NCBI RefSeq assembly: GCF_010093535.1
Contig: NW_022985214.1
Span: forward strand, 132,247 to 196,246
Length of the DNA: 64,000 nucleotides
Source: Lindgomyces ingoldianus
Taxonomy: Eukaryota > Ascomycota > Dothideomycetes > Pleosporales > Lindgomycetaceae
Reading direction: 5' to 3'
Every line of letters begins with the position of its first letter. Position 1 is the first letter of the stretch. Shown here piece after piece: positions 46,201 through 57,384 of the stretch. The notes below the pieces were generated by a model. That model made no database searches and was not told where the DNA came from. It worked only from the letters and a program-made list of their open reading frames with translations. Made by a program: the position numbers and the translations under genes.

Positions 46201-48165
46201 TTTCTAGACTAAGCTAGATAGGACTATTAGGCCTATTACATACTTCTTAAAAAGAATAAGTTCTGTAGAAGGTAATTATAAGATCTATAACAAAGAATTA
46301 CTTACTATAGTACACTACTTTAAATAATAGCAACCTAAACTAGAAGGTGTAGCGCATCTAATATAGGTTCTATCTAACTATAAGAACTTATAGTACTTTG
46401 TAACTATAAAATAACTTAGCTACTAATAAGCTTATTAGTTTAAATACTTATTTTATTTTAATTTTAAGATTACTTATTATCCTAGTTAAGACAGAGGGAA
46501 ACTAGATGCCTTTATAAGGCAATTCTAAGACATCCCTACTTAGGAAGAAGTGTAAAAGGCTTAATACTAAACTCTACTTTAACTTAAGCTATTTTTAAAC
46601 TTTAACTTAAATAAAACAGATCTAATAATTAATTAAATTATTACTAATAAGTATTTAAATAATAAATTTATTTAAAAAACTTTAGACCTGCTCTAAAACA
46701 GCGCTAGTTAGTTAAAGAAGGTAACACTAGCTAACTATAAAAACTAAAATAGTAAGCTGTATTACTATAACTAACTTATAATTTTTAATTTTAATAAACT
46801 AAGAATTAAACTACTCTAAATTATATATAACTTACTTATTAGAGAATACTTAGGCAGAGAAAAGACTTTTAACCTACTATAAAGAGAGTACTACTAGCCC
46901 TGCATGTTCTATACTGTATGCTAATATGTATTATGTTACTATACTTGCTGTAAAGTAAAAGCCTCTTAAAAAAGATATAATAGCCTACTTAAACTACTCC
47001 TAATCTCTAAACAAGCTTAGAAAGACATATTAATTAATTTTATTATAGACCTACCTTTATTTAAAGGGTATATAAATATTATAGTAGTTATTAATTACTT
47101 AACTAAGTATTAATACTTAATACTATGTTTCTCTATAACTGCCTCTAATATAGCCTAGTTATTCTACTAATATGTATAGGTTTACTATAGCCTGCCTAAC
47201 ATAATTATATTAGACAGAGGTACGCAGTTTGTCTTAGCCTTCTAAGACAAACTCTGTAAACAGCTCTAAATTATCCCCTATTTATCTACAGCTTTTTACC
47301 TAGAGACTAACAGCTAGACTAAGAACATAAACACTGTAATAAAATAAGTCTTATAAGTGTATATAAACTACTAGTAAGATAACTAGGTAAAATAGTTAGC
47401 TATAGCATAGTTTAAAGCTAATAACATAACATCTAAATTAACATAAGTATCCCTGTTTTTAGTAAACTATAAATACTACCCCTAAATAAAATTTAAACTA
47501 CTTATAAATACTTTCTAACTAACTTATTAATCTATATAAGTAATAGATATAAATAGACTTATTAATAAAATCTAAAATATATCTAAATACATTTATAAAA
47601 AGCTTACATAGGCTTAAGCTTTTTAATAAAAGTATGTAAACTAATCTTAAACCCTTGCCCCTATGTATGTAGCTAGCAAGAAGGTCTAGCTAAACACTAG
47701 AAATATCTAAATAAACTAATAATTAAAGAAACTTAATTAAAAGAACCTTAGCCCTTTTATAGTAGCCTATATAGTTTTATTACACACTTACTAATTAATC
47801 CTACCTAACAGCATAAAGATACACCCTGTGTTCTATGTATTGTTGCTGCGCTAAGTAGCCTTTAAATCTAACTATCTACTTAGACAGCTAAACTTACTAC
47901 CTAAACTTATTATTATAAACAATAAACTAGAATACATTATAGAAGATGTTAAATAAATTTAGTTTAATAAGAAAAAACATATCTATAAATACTTTATAAA
48001 ATAGACTAGATATAACAAACTATTATAAGAACCTGCAGAAGCCTTATAAGAGAACTCTGCAGTAACTTAATTCTACGCCTAATACTTATCTAAACTAAAC
48101 CTATACCCTAATAAAGACAACCTAATGCTAGAACTACTAATGTAAAGGATTCCCTTCCTAATAAG
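43280..48165 (+). pseudogene. H3 gag-pol polyprotein, RIP-inactivated
   Basis: The third copy of the H polyprotein. The reverse transcriptase box again reads YINNILIY (about 45721-45744), and the integrase DRGTQFVLAF (about 47214). It differs from H1 and H2 almost only by transitions. The three copies give a good set for reconstructing family history. Limits are approximate. Confidence 0.85.
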
Positions 48166-48176
48166 AGGGGGGGTAC

Positions 48177-48494
48177 TGTCACAGTATCCTCCCTAGATCC
48201 TAGACATAACTATATTAAACGCGTACTAGAGTATTATTAGTGCACGTCTAACATAAACATAACATAATATAGACATAAACTTAAGCATAAACTACCTTAA
48301 CACTAACTAAACCTAGAATAAGCTTAATTTATACTTAAAGTGCTTAGACTTCTAAGCTAAGTATTTAATTACTAATTTCTTTCTAAACCTTCCTGTTCCT
48401 TACACAACGTCTTGTACCTACTATAATACCTCACGTAGTAATTAAACTAGACCTCTGTAAAGCTCTATAACCTTACTCGTGCACAATCGTGACA
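48177..48494 (+). repeat. H3 3' LTR
   Basis: It begins TGTCACAGTATCCTCCCTAG and ends in intact CACAATCGTGACA. A G-run lies just upstream. Confidence 0.95.
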
Positions 48495-48499
48495 AGCGC

Positions 48500-48650
48500 T
48501 TAGACTTCTAAGCTAAGTATTTAATTACTAATTTCCTTCTAAACCTTTCTGTTCCTCACACAACGTCTTGTACCTACTATGATACCTTACATAGTAATTA
48601 AACTAGACCTCTGTGAAGCTCTATAACCTTACTCGTGCACAATCGTGACA
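48500..48650 (+). repeat. H2 3' LTR, second part
   Basis: The outer 151 bp of the H2 3' LTR resume after H3 and its AGCGC duplication. This part is clean, as in the other H copies. Confidence 0.95.
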
Positions 48651-49146
48651 ACTTTATGCTATAATTATTAATTTTTTTTATAATAGCTTAAAATAAAGCT
48701 TATATTTAAAGGCTGAGTTAGCTCTTTTATAATTAGAATCTATGCTAGATGTTTATTAAGATATAAGCTTAATATTCTACTGCTTAATAAAGTAATTAAC
48801 TTAGTTTTTACTAGCCTGTTTTCTAGCTATTTCTAAGGCAAAATTGCGTATTATAAGCTTTATAAGTAGCAGTCCTTTTGCGTAAAGCTTGTTAAGGTAT
48901 TTAGAAAGTTCCTTTTCTCGTACATTGTTAAAGAGTTGTTAATTTTTGTGCTTCTCTGCATAGGTGCCCTGCACCCTGCAGTGGCGCTTTAATAGTGTAG
49001 AGCGACAACAACTAAATTTTTTTGCTGTTGCACTATAATTAGGTTTTTCTCTAAGCTTTAGCGATTTAAATGACGCCAGCGCGGCCTCAATTAGGTCCAT
49101 ATTAGTGGAGATAAGCTTGATTGAAAAGTTGATGAATTTTGGTTGT

Positions 49147-49188
49147 GTGTGCGTTACGAGGGGCCGTGCGTTAAGCGATGAAACACGG
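49147..49188 (-). repeat. Right terminal inverted repeat of M
   Basis: Inverted partner of 35741-35782 with one C/T difference. Confidence 0.93.
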
Positions 49189-49190
49189 TA

Positions 49191-50558
49191 GTCAGCCAAC
49201 GCGTCTCAGCGTCGCAACCACTCGACACGGCCATCGTACAACTTCGAGATACGGCCTAACGCATAGCGATATGGACTTTTGTAACATAGAGACATGCCAT
49301 TTACGTCGTCCTTAAGCCGCGAAACCCGCTAGTATCCCTTCCGCTGACGGAACGAAAGACCTGCTCAAGCCACCACGTCCTCATGCTTCTTGAGCCGACT
49401 GGCGCCGATTCCTTGACTAAGCAGCAGCTGAGATGTAGTCTCGGATCGTTGAAGGGGAATACAGTTATATGGTCAGATAGAGTAGGGGAGGCACTAGAAA
49501 TTGAAGCCTGCGCCCCGGCGAATGGGTTTGGTGCCATAGGCCGCACGCCATCGTTGCAAACACATTTGAAGGTGGGAAGGCCCCGCATGCTCCAGCGATA
49601 CAGCTGTCGTATGGTTAAACAACCAGCGGCTGCATACATGAAGCACTGCCATCTCTAGGGCCGTAGAGGTGTGCTTTCGACCTAGGATGGTGGTGAGGAG
49701 TTTTGGGTTGTTTATGGTGACCATGCTTAGCAAGACCCTACACCATCCAATTACAGCTGCATACAGCACTCTTCTCTTCAGCCATATCTACAAACCATCG
49801 CCTCTGGCGCAAAGCTCCAAGCCGGTGCGGGTCGGCCATCCTCCCTGCCAGTGGTGGCAAAATCTCACTGTGGCCAATCCCTGACGCTGACACATCAAGC
49901 CAGAGATACAAATTGCCTAGGTACTGACATCTATGTACCTTCGTGCTTTTCCTCTAAGTGACTATATAGGATACGCTACTCTCCTCGCTGCATCTCTTGC
50001 ACTAGAGACGAATGGTGCCGAGAGCATGCTTTTGTAGTAGGATGCTCTATACCAAGCACGCTGGAATCCGCTGCTCGCCCTTTCATTTAAGGCCAAAGCA
50101 GCTTCACGCCTTCGCTGTCGATGAAGAAGGAAAGCCAGGTTGTGTACGCTGGTCAGGGTGTCGGGGTGCTCTTTCCCTAGCGCCTTCTCTCTCCCTTCTA
50201 GCGCTTGCTGGTTTATCTCCTTGGCGGTACTTATTTTACGCGCAAGCAGCCCTCCTGTGTCGCGTGGGTATTTTGGTGGGCGTGTCCCGAGCGAAACGGG
50301 GCGTGCCGCGTGCGCCTAGCGACCCCGCTCTTTCAGCTGACCCTAATTAGCTGTCTCTAGGCCACTCCACCGCCTCCTACCACGTCCTCCATAGTCCCCT
50401 TCTAGCGACAATAATTTCGTTATCTGCAATGGCCTTGACAAGGTATGCCGCCTCCGCGCTTGGTTAGCAGGTCGCGTACCGCGCTCGTCAGCTTCTGAGG
50501 CGTTGGGTGGGCAGCGTGACACACAAAATACGTTCACTTAGAGGTGATAATTACTAAT
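49191..50558. other. Island without RIP damage; no recognisable gene
   Basis: About 1.4 kb of balanced base composition, with CpA and CpG kept, between M and L. Several open frames of 60-112 codons overlap on both strands (for example 49301-49639 minus, 50012-50350 plus). None shows a motif I recognise. It could be ordinary single-copy host DNA, or the clean outer part of D followed by host DNA. It leads into the NB-ARC fragment. Confidence 0.5.
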
Positions 50559-50797
50559 CGCGCACATAGGAAGTCTCAGCTTGCCATCGAGTATGCCCAC
50601 TAGGCGCAGGACAAGTCGTTGGCGACGTGGGTGTTTTGCGTGCACGCTGGCACACGAGCAAGGTTCAAGCAATGGTACTGCCAGATTGCTAAAGTAACCA
50701 AGGTGGACGGCTGGGACAATCCTAAGGCGGAGGTCCTGTGGCTGGTTCGCAGCTGGCTGTGTGATGAGTTGAACGGGCGAGAGGTGAGGGAGGTGGA
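50559..50797 (+). pseudogene. NB-ARC/NLR-type gene fragment, truncated by L
   Basis: One frame reads KSQLAIEYAH, a stop, AQDKSLATWVFCVHAGTRA, then QIAKVTKVDGWDNPKAEVL and LVRSWLCDELNGREV. This is the start of the nucleotide-binding domain of fungal STAND/NLR proteins: the P-loop normally reads GGxGKSQLAIEYA, followed by a TWVFWVHA block. The P-loop glycines are lost (AHRKS), one TAG interrupts, and the frame ends at the TA where L inserted (50798-50799), just before the expected Walker B. In fungi these proteins act in nonself recognition and regulated cell death. Upstream and downstream domains are not in the window. Confidence 0.65.
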
Positions 50798-51461
50798 TAC
50801 TGTGTTTTAGCGTGTAATGCACGGCCTCGCGTAATGCACGGTTCTGCGCGAAGCTGTTAAAACTTCAACCACCTCTCTCTTAACTAATATGGGCAGTATT
50901 AAGGCCACTTTAGAGTTGCTAAAATTACTAAAACCTAAAGAATTACTAAATTATGCTGCAGTAGCTAGGCAGTATAGCGTTAATTAATCTACACTCTTAA
51001 GGCGTTACTAACGCGTTACCTGCCTGCGTGCAGAGAAACTTAAAAATTAGCAACTACTTAGCCTAGTGCAGGAGAAAAAGCTAGTAGAGTATATTAATAG
51101 ACTTTGCGCAAGAGGTCTATCCCCTTTAAAATAAATAATTTAAAATTTTATAATAAAAATAAGTAGTAGGTAAGCTAGTAAAAGCTAGGTTAATTAATTT
51201 ATTAAAAGGCACTTTATTAACTTATTATCTTAATAGACATCTAGCATAGACGCTACGCGTAACAAAGCTAACTTAGCATTTAAGTACTTGCTATATTTTA
51301 AGCTTGTATGTAAAAAAATTAAGTAATATAGCATAAAACTACAGCATACTTATAATATAAATAAAAAGGGCTTTTTAATTAAGGTACTGTTAAAAATAAA
51401 GTAAATCTTCTTTAGATAGTAGTATAAGCAAGGTATTAAGTAGCAGCTTATATAAGATAGT

Positions 51462-51714
51462 TGTTGAATGGACTCTCTGCTAGCTAGCACTTGGTGTCAG
51501 CAAATGCGTACAAGACGGAGAGGTTTGCACGGTGTAAACATCGCACAGGGGTGTTAGGTAACTAGTGTTGATTGCTTCTTGTTGTTTTCTATTATATAAA
51601 GGAAAGGGGTTAATATAGTCCTAAACTCTGCGCACAGATCTCTGTGCACAGGGATCTAGGCGCATCTAAGCCACGTAACTATTAACTAGGCGCCTAAATA
51701 TTACTATTTAAATA
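51462..51714 (-). repeat. K1 LTR, left (3' LTR)
   Basis: The outer start TGTTGAATGGACTCTC is intact. The inner end ATTTAAATA is the mutated form of ATTCGGACA. A run rich in C/T (purine-rich on the coding strand) follows inward as likely polypurine tract. Confidence 0.92.
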
Positions 51715-51799
51715 TTAGCAACTTTTTCTTTTTCTTTTATACAGGACTTGCCTTGTTTACACATATAGTAGACAGGTTACTATAGGGCCCTTTTTGCCT

Positions 51800-54700
51800 A
51801 TCTTATATAGGCTTAAGTCTGTTAACTAATGCTTTAACTTTAATAGTTAGTTAGTTGTATAAAATTAGTTCTTTAAAAGCAGAGTTTAGCGCCTTCTTTG
51901 TACAGGCATCTATAGAGTTGTCCCTTTTATTAATTTACCTAATCTCTGTAATCTCTCTCTTTTTATATAATTCTTAAATTAACATAATATTAATTATAAG
52001 TTTTTTTTTATTTGTTGTTCTAAGCTTTATAAGACATTTATACAGAGATCTTAAATCTGTGCATAGTATAATAAGTACAGGAGGTATTCTAAGCATACAT
52101 GTAATCTAGTTAATAGTTGTACTTAGTGCAATTACGCAGTTAAATCCTCCTACTATTCTGTACAGCTTACTAGCTAGGACAGAGCAGGTAACGCGTTTAC
52201 ACTTAGAGAAGTTCTAGTATATAATATTACCTATAATTTTAAAGTTATATAAGTTCTTAGTTTACTGCTTAATTTTAAAAATAATAAGAAAGCTAAGCTG
52301 TAAACTTAGGTCTTTATTATTTATAAATAATCTATTAGTAAAGATAAACAACTTTGTATAAAAGAGATTAAGTAGTATATATAATAATTCTTTATTTTAG
52401 TTGTTAATTTGCTATTAGATTTGTACATTTAATGCCTTAATATTATTGTATAACAGTAACACAACTTAAGCGGCAGTAGACAGGTTAAATGCTGCCTTAG
52501 GTTAACATATTAATGCGATATAGGCACCTCGCGCGCGCTGTTTGACGTACTTCTGCGCAGCATCCTCTACCTTAGACTCTATTATGTGTAGATTCCTAGC
52601 TTAACCCTTTTATATAAAAATAATATTATTTTATATAAAGTAAATTTTTTCTTTATTAAATTTAATAGCTTAATTATGTAATAGTATAGTCTTAAGCTTT
52701 ACTTAGAAGTTAGCCTTAAGTAATTTTTTTTCCTCTCTTTATGCAAAATTAGCTGTGATAATACTAAGGGTATTATCTGTCTACAGTCCTGTAATACTAA
52801 ACACTATTAGGCCTTTATATGTAATTAATAAGCATAAATTATATAATAAGGTTTTTATAAAAAGTTTATTCTTATAATAGTTGTAGTATGTCTTAAACTA
52901 ATACAAGCCTAACTCTACTACACTGTATAGTAGTTATACAACTCTAAATATTATGTGTAGAGGAAAGCTTTTACAGAGTTCTTTTAGTAGTTATGTAAAG
53001 AGAGTGCAAACAAGCTTGTCTATTAATTATACATATACTTAAGTAATATTGTGTAGTTTACAGTGCATGTTATATAAAGCTATTAGTAATAGGCTAATAG
53101 CTAGAATTAACCTCTAACTTATTTTCTAAATTATAGAAGACTATGTAAGAATTTCTTTCTTCTCTTTATCTAAATGTTTTATAAACATAAGTTATAACTT
53201 TTTATACAGTTTTATTAATTTCCCTTTAACTTTATATATAAGTTAAAGGTTAAAGATCTGTCCCTTATAAATTAATAAATTATATAAGAGTACCTTAAAT
53301 GTGCTTTTTATAATTAGACTTTTTATTTCTGTACAGTCTAATTCTTTAAATAGTCTTCTAGGTGTTGTAATTACACTATTTGCACAGAGCTTAATTGCTA
53401 GCGCGTAGTCTTTTTTTTCCTTTTAGGTTAGAAATGTTGTGGCCTGTAGATTCTTACACAGTCTCCCTTAGCCTTTTTTAGCTAGCTGTAGTTCTAGTTT
53501 TAGTTTATACAATAAATCTAATGCTGCTTAAAGGGCTGTTTTGTGTAGTCTATTAACTAAGGTTAGTTACTTGCGTAGGCGACCTCTCTTTTGTGCCTGT
53601 GGAGGATCCCTTTGTACTAGGGCTAGTTTGTCTAGATCTAGTAATTCTTATGCAGGTTTATCTTTATTCTTTATACAATAATATAGCATAACTTGCGTGT
53701 AGTAGAGTCTTACTAGACTATTCTCTATCTTAATAATAACATCTAAGGCTTTAATTCCCTTTACTACATGCAGTCCTGTCTATCTCTTCTTCTCTTACTA
53801 TGTCTTTACTTTAGAACTAAGTAGGAGATTTAGTACTTTATATAAAGTTAAGCTGTTCTAAGTATTAATTATATAATTAATATTAACTTTTACTTTCTTA
53901 CTTTAAAGCATTTTTATTGCCTTTTGTACAGCATTAGCTTACGTGATAATATTAGGGGATAGTGCAGAATCTATGTTAATTCTTAGGTACATTTTAAATA
54001 TAAGTAATGTAGGTATAAGACTATTTAGTCCTACTATATTATTTAGGGCTTTAACAGCTATCTATAACACTAACTTATTATTTGTACAATTATCTAATTC
54101 TGCACAGAGGATATTATACGCACGTTGCAGTGGTGCGTGCGCGCGCTTAATCTTCCCTAGAGCCTAATAGGCCTCTACTAGCATCTGTTAGCACGTTGCT
54201 CCTACAATCTTTATGTAATTCTAGAAGTCTTTAGATGCAAAGTTTATACTAGGGTTATATATAATGTAATTAAGTAGGCCTTAGTACATGTTAATCTAAC
54301 ACTTACAGAGCGCGTCCTAGGTATCTTGTGCAGACATTAATTTTAAGAAAGTTACTACTTAAAATAATATATCTATGTTAATTACATATAGTACATTTTA
54401 GTTACTAATTTATACAACATTAATTACTATCTTATAGTTAAAGTGTAAGTTATTCTTAATTATAAACTTAAATCTTTATAGTGCTAGGTTATGTAGCTAA
54501 CATATGTAGCAGAACTTCTTAATCTTCTTAAGTATAAAGGGATTAACATTATGTCTAGCGTTTTTAAGCATTGTGTAAAGTTGTTCTATACAAGGATAGC
54601 TAAATCTTCTATGTAGTTATTAAAGTTTACATTTAGTAAAAAAGAACATTAATTTCTTTTTTTATATGTTAAAGAATAGATAACCTTATTTTTATACAAC

Positions 54701-56450
54701 TAGGACAGTATTTCTATCACTTTGTACAATTACATTCTGCACGTTGTTAAAGTACGCACCCATTTAGTCTACGTCTGCTAGAGACAGTAGGAACAGTGTT
54801 AGGGTGTCTAGGATGTAATACATTATATTACTAACTAGGTTAGTAATTTATATAGTACTAATTAATTTTATTAATCTTTGTTCTTTAAAGCTAATACTCT
54901 TTTTTTTTAGTGTCTAGTCTACTTTTGTACAAGGGAATTCTTATAAGTATGCTTTAAGTTATAACTTCCCTACAGTAGAGATCCTTGCTGCGCTAGTATC
55001 CTATAGTTTACCTTAGTATACTATATAGTATTAATCTTTAAGGATAAACTATTCTACGTATCCTTTAGGTTCTAGGCTGTAGATGTCCTCTGCGGTCGCG
55101 TGGTAGAGAAATGCAGCATTAGTAAGGTAGTTAATAATCTTCTTACCTTTCTCTTTATCTAAGTTGTTATTGTTGTGCAACTTCTTTTTCTTCTACTCTA
55201 GTTCACCTTTAAACTCTTAAATGTACATATTTACCTCTTTACACATTAGTGTCTTATTATAGAATTCTTTATATAAAGAGATATATTAGCGTTTTACATA
55301 GGATTAATTTGTGTAAGGATAATTTATTAACTAACATTCTTTCTTATAACAGACAAAGCACTTCTTTGTCTGTGTGCAGTTATCTCTAGATTGTGGCCTA
55401 AACCTAGATAAAGATCTTCTACATTGTCTTTTTTTACGCAGAGGGAGGCTTCCTTCTTGTTATGCAGAGTTATATTAGCAGTCTGTGTAGTATGCATTAG
55501 GCGGTTCCTAGAGGTATTAGTTTGCCCTTTAGTCTATAGTAACTTAGAGTAATGCCTATAGGTTGCTAAATAGGGCTTCGCACAAGGGCTTAATAGTAAA
55601 CATAGCATGTTCTAGTTCTAGTTATTCTTAACAGGCTTGTACAACAGCAGTGTGCAGTAGAACATCCCCTTAGAATTCTGTTCTTAGTGCCCTTTGTGCA
55701 AGCGTAAGCTTGTTAATTATTATTTTAAGGACTTTATGCAAACTCTTGTTAGAGTTCTTTTGTTAGCATTATGCAAAGGTTATTATTATCTAGTCTGTCT
55801 AGTACTAGCTATAGTTTACATTAGTGTTAAAGTAACTGCTTAAGGTGTTTTACAAATGCTTCTAGTCATGTCTAGGGCCTATGTTGTGCATATAGTACAT
55901 ATTTGCCTAACCTTCTAGGATGTCTAGAAAGATGTCTGCGTACTAAGTTTCCTAGATATCTAGCTGTTAACATAGATTAATAAAGATCCTTATTTTGTCT
56001 GTAAGAATGTTGTACAGTTAACCTGTGTAGTTATTGTCCTTCTTTTATGCCTTTTAGAATTGTACAATCTTGTCTGCTAAGAGTTTTTCTTTAGCAGTTT
56101 CCCTCTAGGGTAGAAGTTTATACAGGCTGTGATGTAGTATAGATTGTGCAGGTGGTTAAATTATATGCAGTAGGTACAAGCTTTAGGGAATCTTATGCAG
56201 AGCTGTGGCTACAGGAATATGTAGCTGCCTGGTTGTGCTCTTGTACAGTGAGCTATTGCAAGGTGGTTGTACTAATTGCGGAGGAAGTATTAGGTCTACA
56301 GGTAATTTATATAGAGACATCCTCTGTTGCGTTAAAACTAGCAATAGTAGTAATAGTTTTATATAATGCTTTAGTAGGACAGTAAACATGTGTTCTTCTT
56401 TTATAAGTCTATATAGTGTAGTAGCTTTTATTATGTTCTTCTTAAAGCTA
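51800..56450 (-). pseudogene. K1 copia gag-pol polyprotein, RIP-inactivated
   Basis: On the minus strand, Gag sequence (about 55850-55960) reads FLDILEG-ANMYYMHNIGPRHD. The zinc knuckle KKCFVCYKKEC (55334-55363) is of the fungal copia type. Reverse transcriptase includes YNLCLLITYKGLIVFSITGL and TLSIITANFA (about 52740-52860), matching the fungal copia YDPCLLIT...FGITGLQTDDTL region once Asp-to-Asn and similar changes are considered. Stops are dense. Limits are approximate. Confidence 0.82.
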
Positions 56451-57131
56451 ATGCCTTTATTCTGTAGAGTAGTAATTAGTTCTTGCAGAAACAGTTAGCT
56501 AAGATCTTTAAAGTGTATAAGCTTCTACTCTATAAAGTTGTCCTAAAAGTTCTTAAGTGTACATACATCTGTTGCGCTTAACACGCAGAGTTCTATAATT
56601 AAGTTAGCTGTGTATAAATTAAGCTTCTTTTTAGGTGTGTTATCTAATAGTTTAATTTTATCTACTTAATCTTTAATATTTGTCTGCTTTGCTAGGGTCT
56701 TTGCTAAGATGCCTATAAAAGGTATATATTAGTTGTATGTTAATACATTATGTTAGCTAGTTATAGATAAAGCTAGCGTTGCTTGTTACTCTATAGTAGT
56801 TAATTATGCGTTGTCGCGCGCTGTCTTACTTCTTGTTGTACGCTGCCTCTAAACAGCCTTGTGCAAAAAGATAAAACAGACCTCCTAGTATTAAATAAGC
56901 ACTACTATTTATATAATACCTCTAAATAGTATTGTATAGACAGGTTTCTTACTCTTGCTTAAGTAACTAAATAGAGATTTATAGCTACTTACATATAAAT
57001 TAGACTCTGTCTTTACTCTTGCTAATTTATAGTTAAAGTAGTAAAGAAAAGGATTCTTCTTATACATAAACTTTTAAATAAAAAGGTATAAGAAAAGCTT
57101 CCTCTTTTACAGTATTTAAACTACTAATTAG

Positions 57132-57384
57132 TGTTAAATAGACTCTCTACTAGCTAGCACTTAGTGTTAGTAAATGCGTACAAGACAGAGAGGTTTGCAC
57201 AGTGTAAACATCGCACAGGGGTGTTAGGTAACTAGTGTTAATTGCTTCTTGTTGTTTTCTATTGTACAAAGGAAAGGGGTTAATATAGTCCTAAACTCTG
57301 CGCACAGATCTCTGTGCACAGGGATCCGGGCGCATCCGAGCCACGTGACTATCAACCAGGCGCCCGAATATCACTATTCGGACA
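57132..57384 (-). repeat. K1 LTR, right (5' LTR)
   Basis: The inner start TGTTAAATAGACTC is mutated, while the outer end ATTCGGACA is intact. Confidence 0.92.

Larger units (their letters stand above)
42832..48494 (+). mobile_element. H3: Ty3/gypsy chromovirus inserted in the H2 3' LTR
   Basis: LTRs at 42832-43149 and 48177-48494 (318 bp each). Target duplication AGCGC (42827-42831, 48495-48499). The total is 5,663 bp. Same clean-outside, mutated-inside pattern. Confidence 0.95.
37318..48650 (+). mobile_element. H2: Ty3/gypsy chromovirus with H3 inside its 3' LTR
   Basis: It starts TGTCACGG at 37318 and ends CGTGACA at 48650, with target duplication ACTTT (37313-37317, 48651-48655) in the M transposase. 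Its 3' LTR is split into 42665-42831 (167 bp) and 48500-48650 (151 bp), which add up to the full 318 bp. H3 lies between. Without H3 the element is 5,665 bp. Confidence 0.95.
35892..49100 (-). pseudogene. M transposase (DDE_1), split by H2/H3
   Basis: The ATG (complement of 49098-49100) starts MDLIEAALASFKSLKLREKPNYSATAKKF, with a helix-turn-helix like that of Fot-1, open for about 54 codons. The coding sequence resumes beyond the gypsy block at 37317 and runs left. There the second catalytic block reads LLVLDSYRLHV (about 36930) and the third LQPLDVCMFKP (about 36825), both with Asp intact. The carboxyl end GRQINLPRRF (about 35900-35935) matches that of Fot-1. Its stop is at 35892-35894. Stops elsewhere and a 11.3-kb interruption make it dead. 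Confidence 0.85.
35741..49188 (-). mobile_element. M: Fot1/pogo-type transposon split by H2/H3
   Basis: About 42-bp inverted repeats (start CCGTGTTTCATCG, one mismatch) are flanked by TA (35739-35740, 49189-49190). After removal of the H2/H3 block (37318-48650 plus 5 bp) the element is about 2.1 kb, like Fot-1. The transposase is on the minus strand. Confidence 0.93.
51462..57384 (-). mobile_element. K1: Ty1/copia LTR retrotransposon
   Basis: LTRs of 253 bp at 51462-51714 and 57132-57384, with ATAGT duplication (51457-51461, 57385-57389). It is inserted in L. The left LTR is clean at its outer side and mutated at its inner end, and the right LTR shows the mirror image. Coding is on the minus strand. 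Confidence 0.93.

Noticed and set aside
49301..49884. Overlapping open frames on both strands in the clean island as a host gene
   Set aside because: No conserved motif, intron signs or preferred strand could be recognised, so only the island itself is reported.
53943..54167. 74-codon open frame on the plus strand
   Set aside because: It is opposite to the K1 pol pseudogene and has no recognisable similarity.
56146..56385. Paired open frames on both strands near 56.2 kb
   Set aside because: They lie inside the decayed gag of K1 and lack any motif. The minus-strand frame is not the gag frame.
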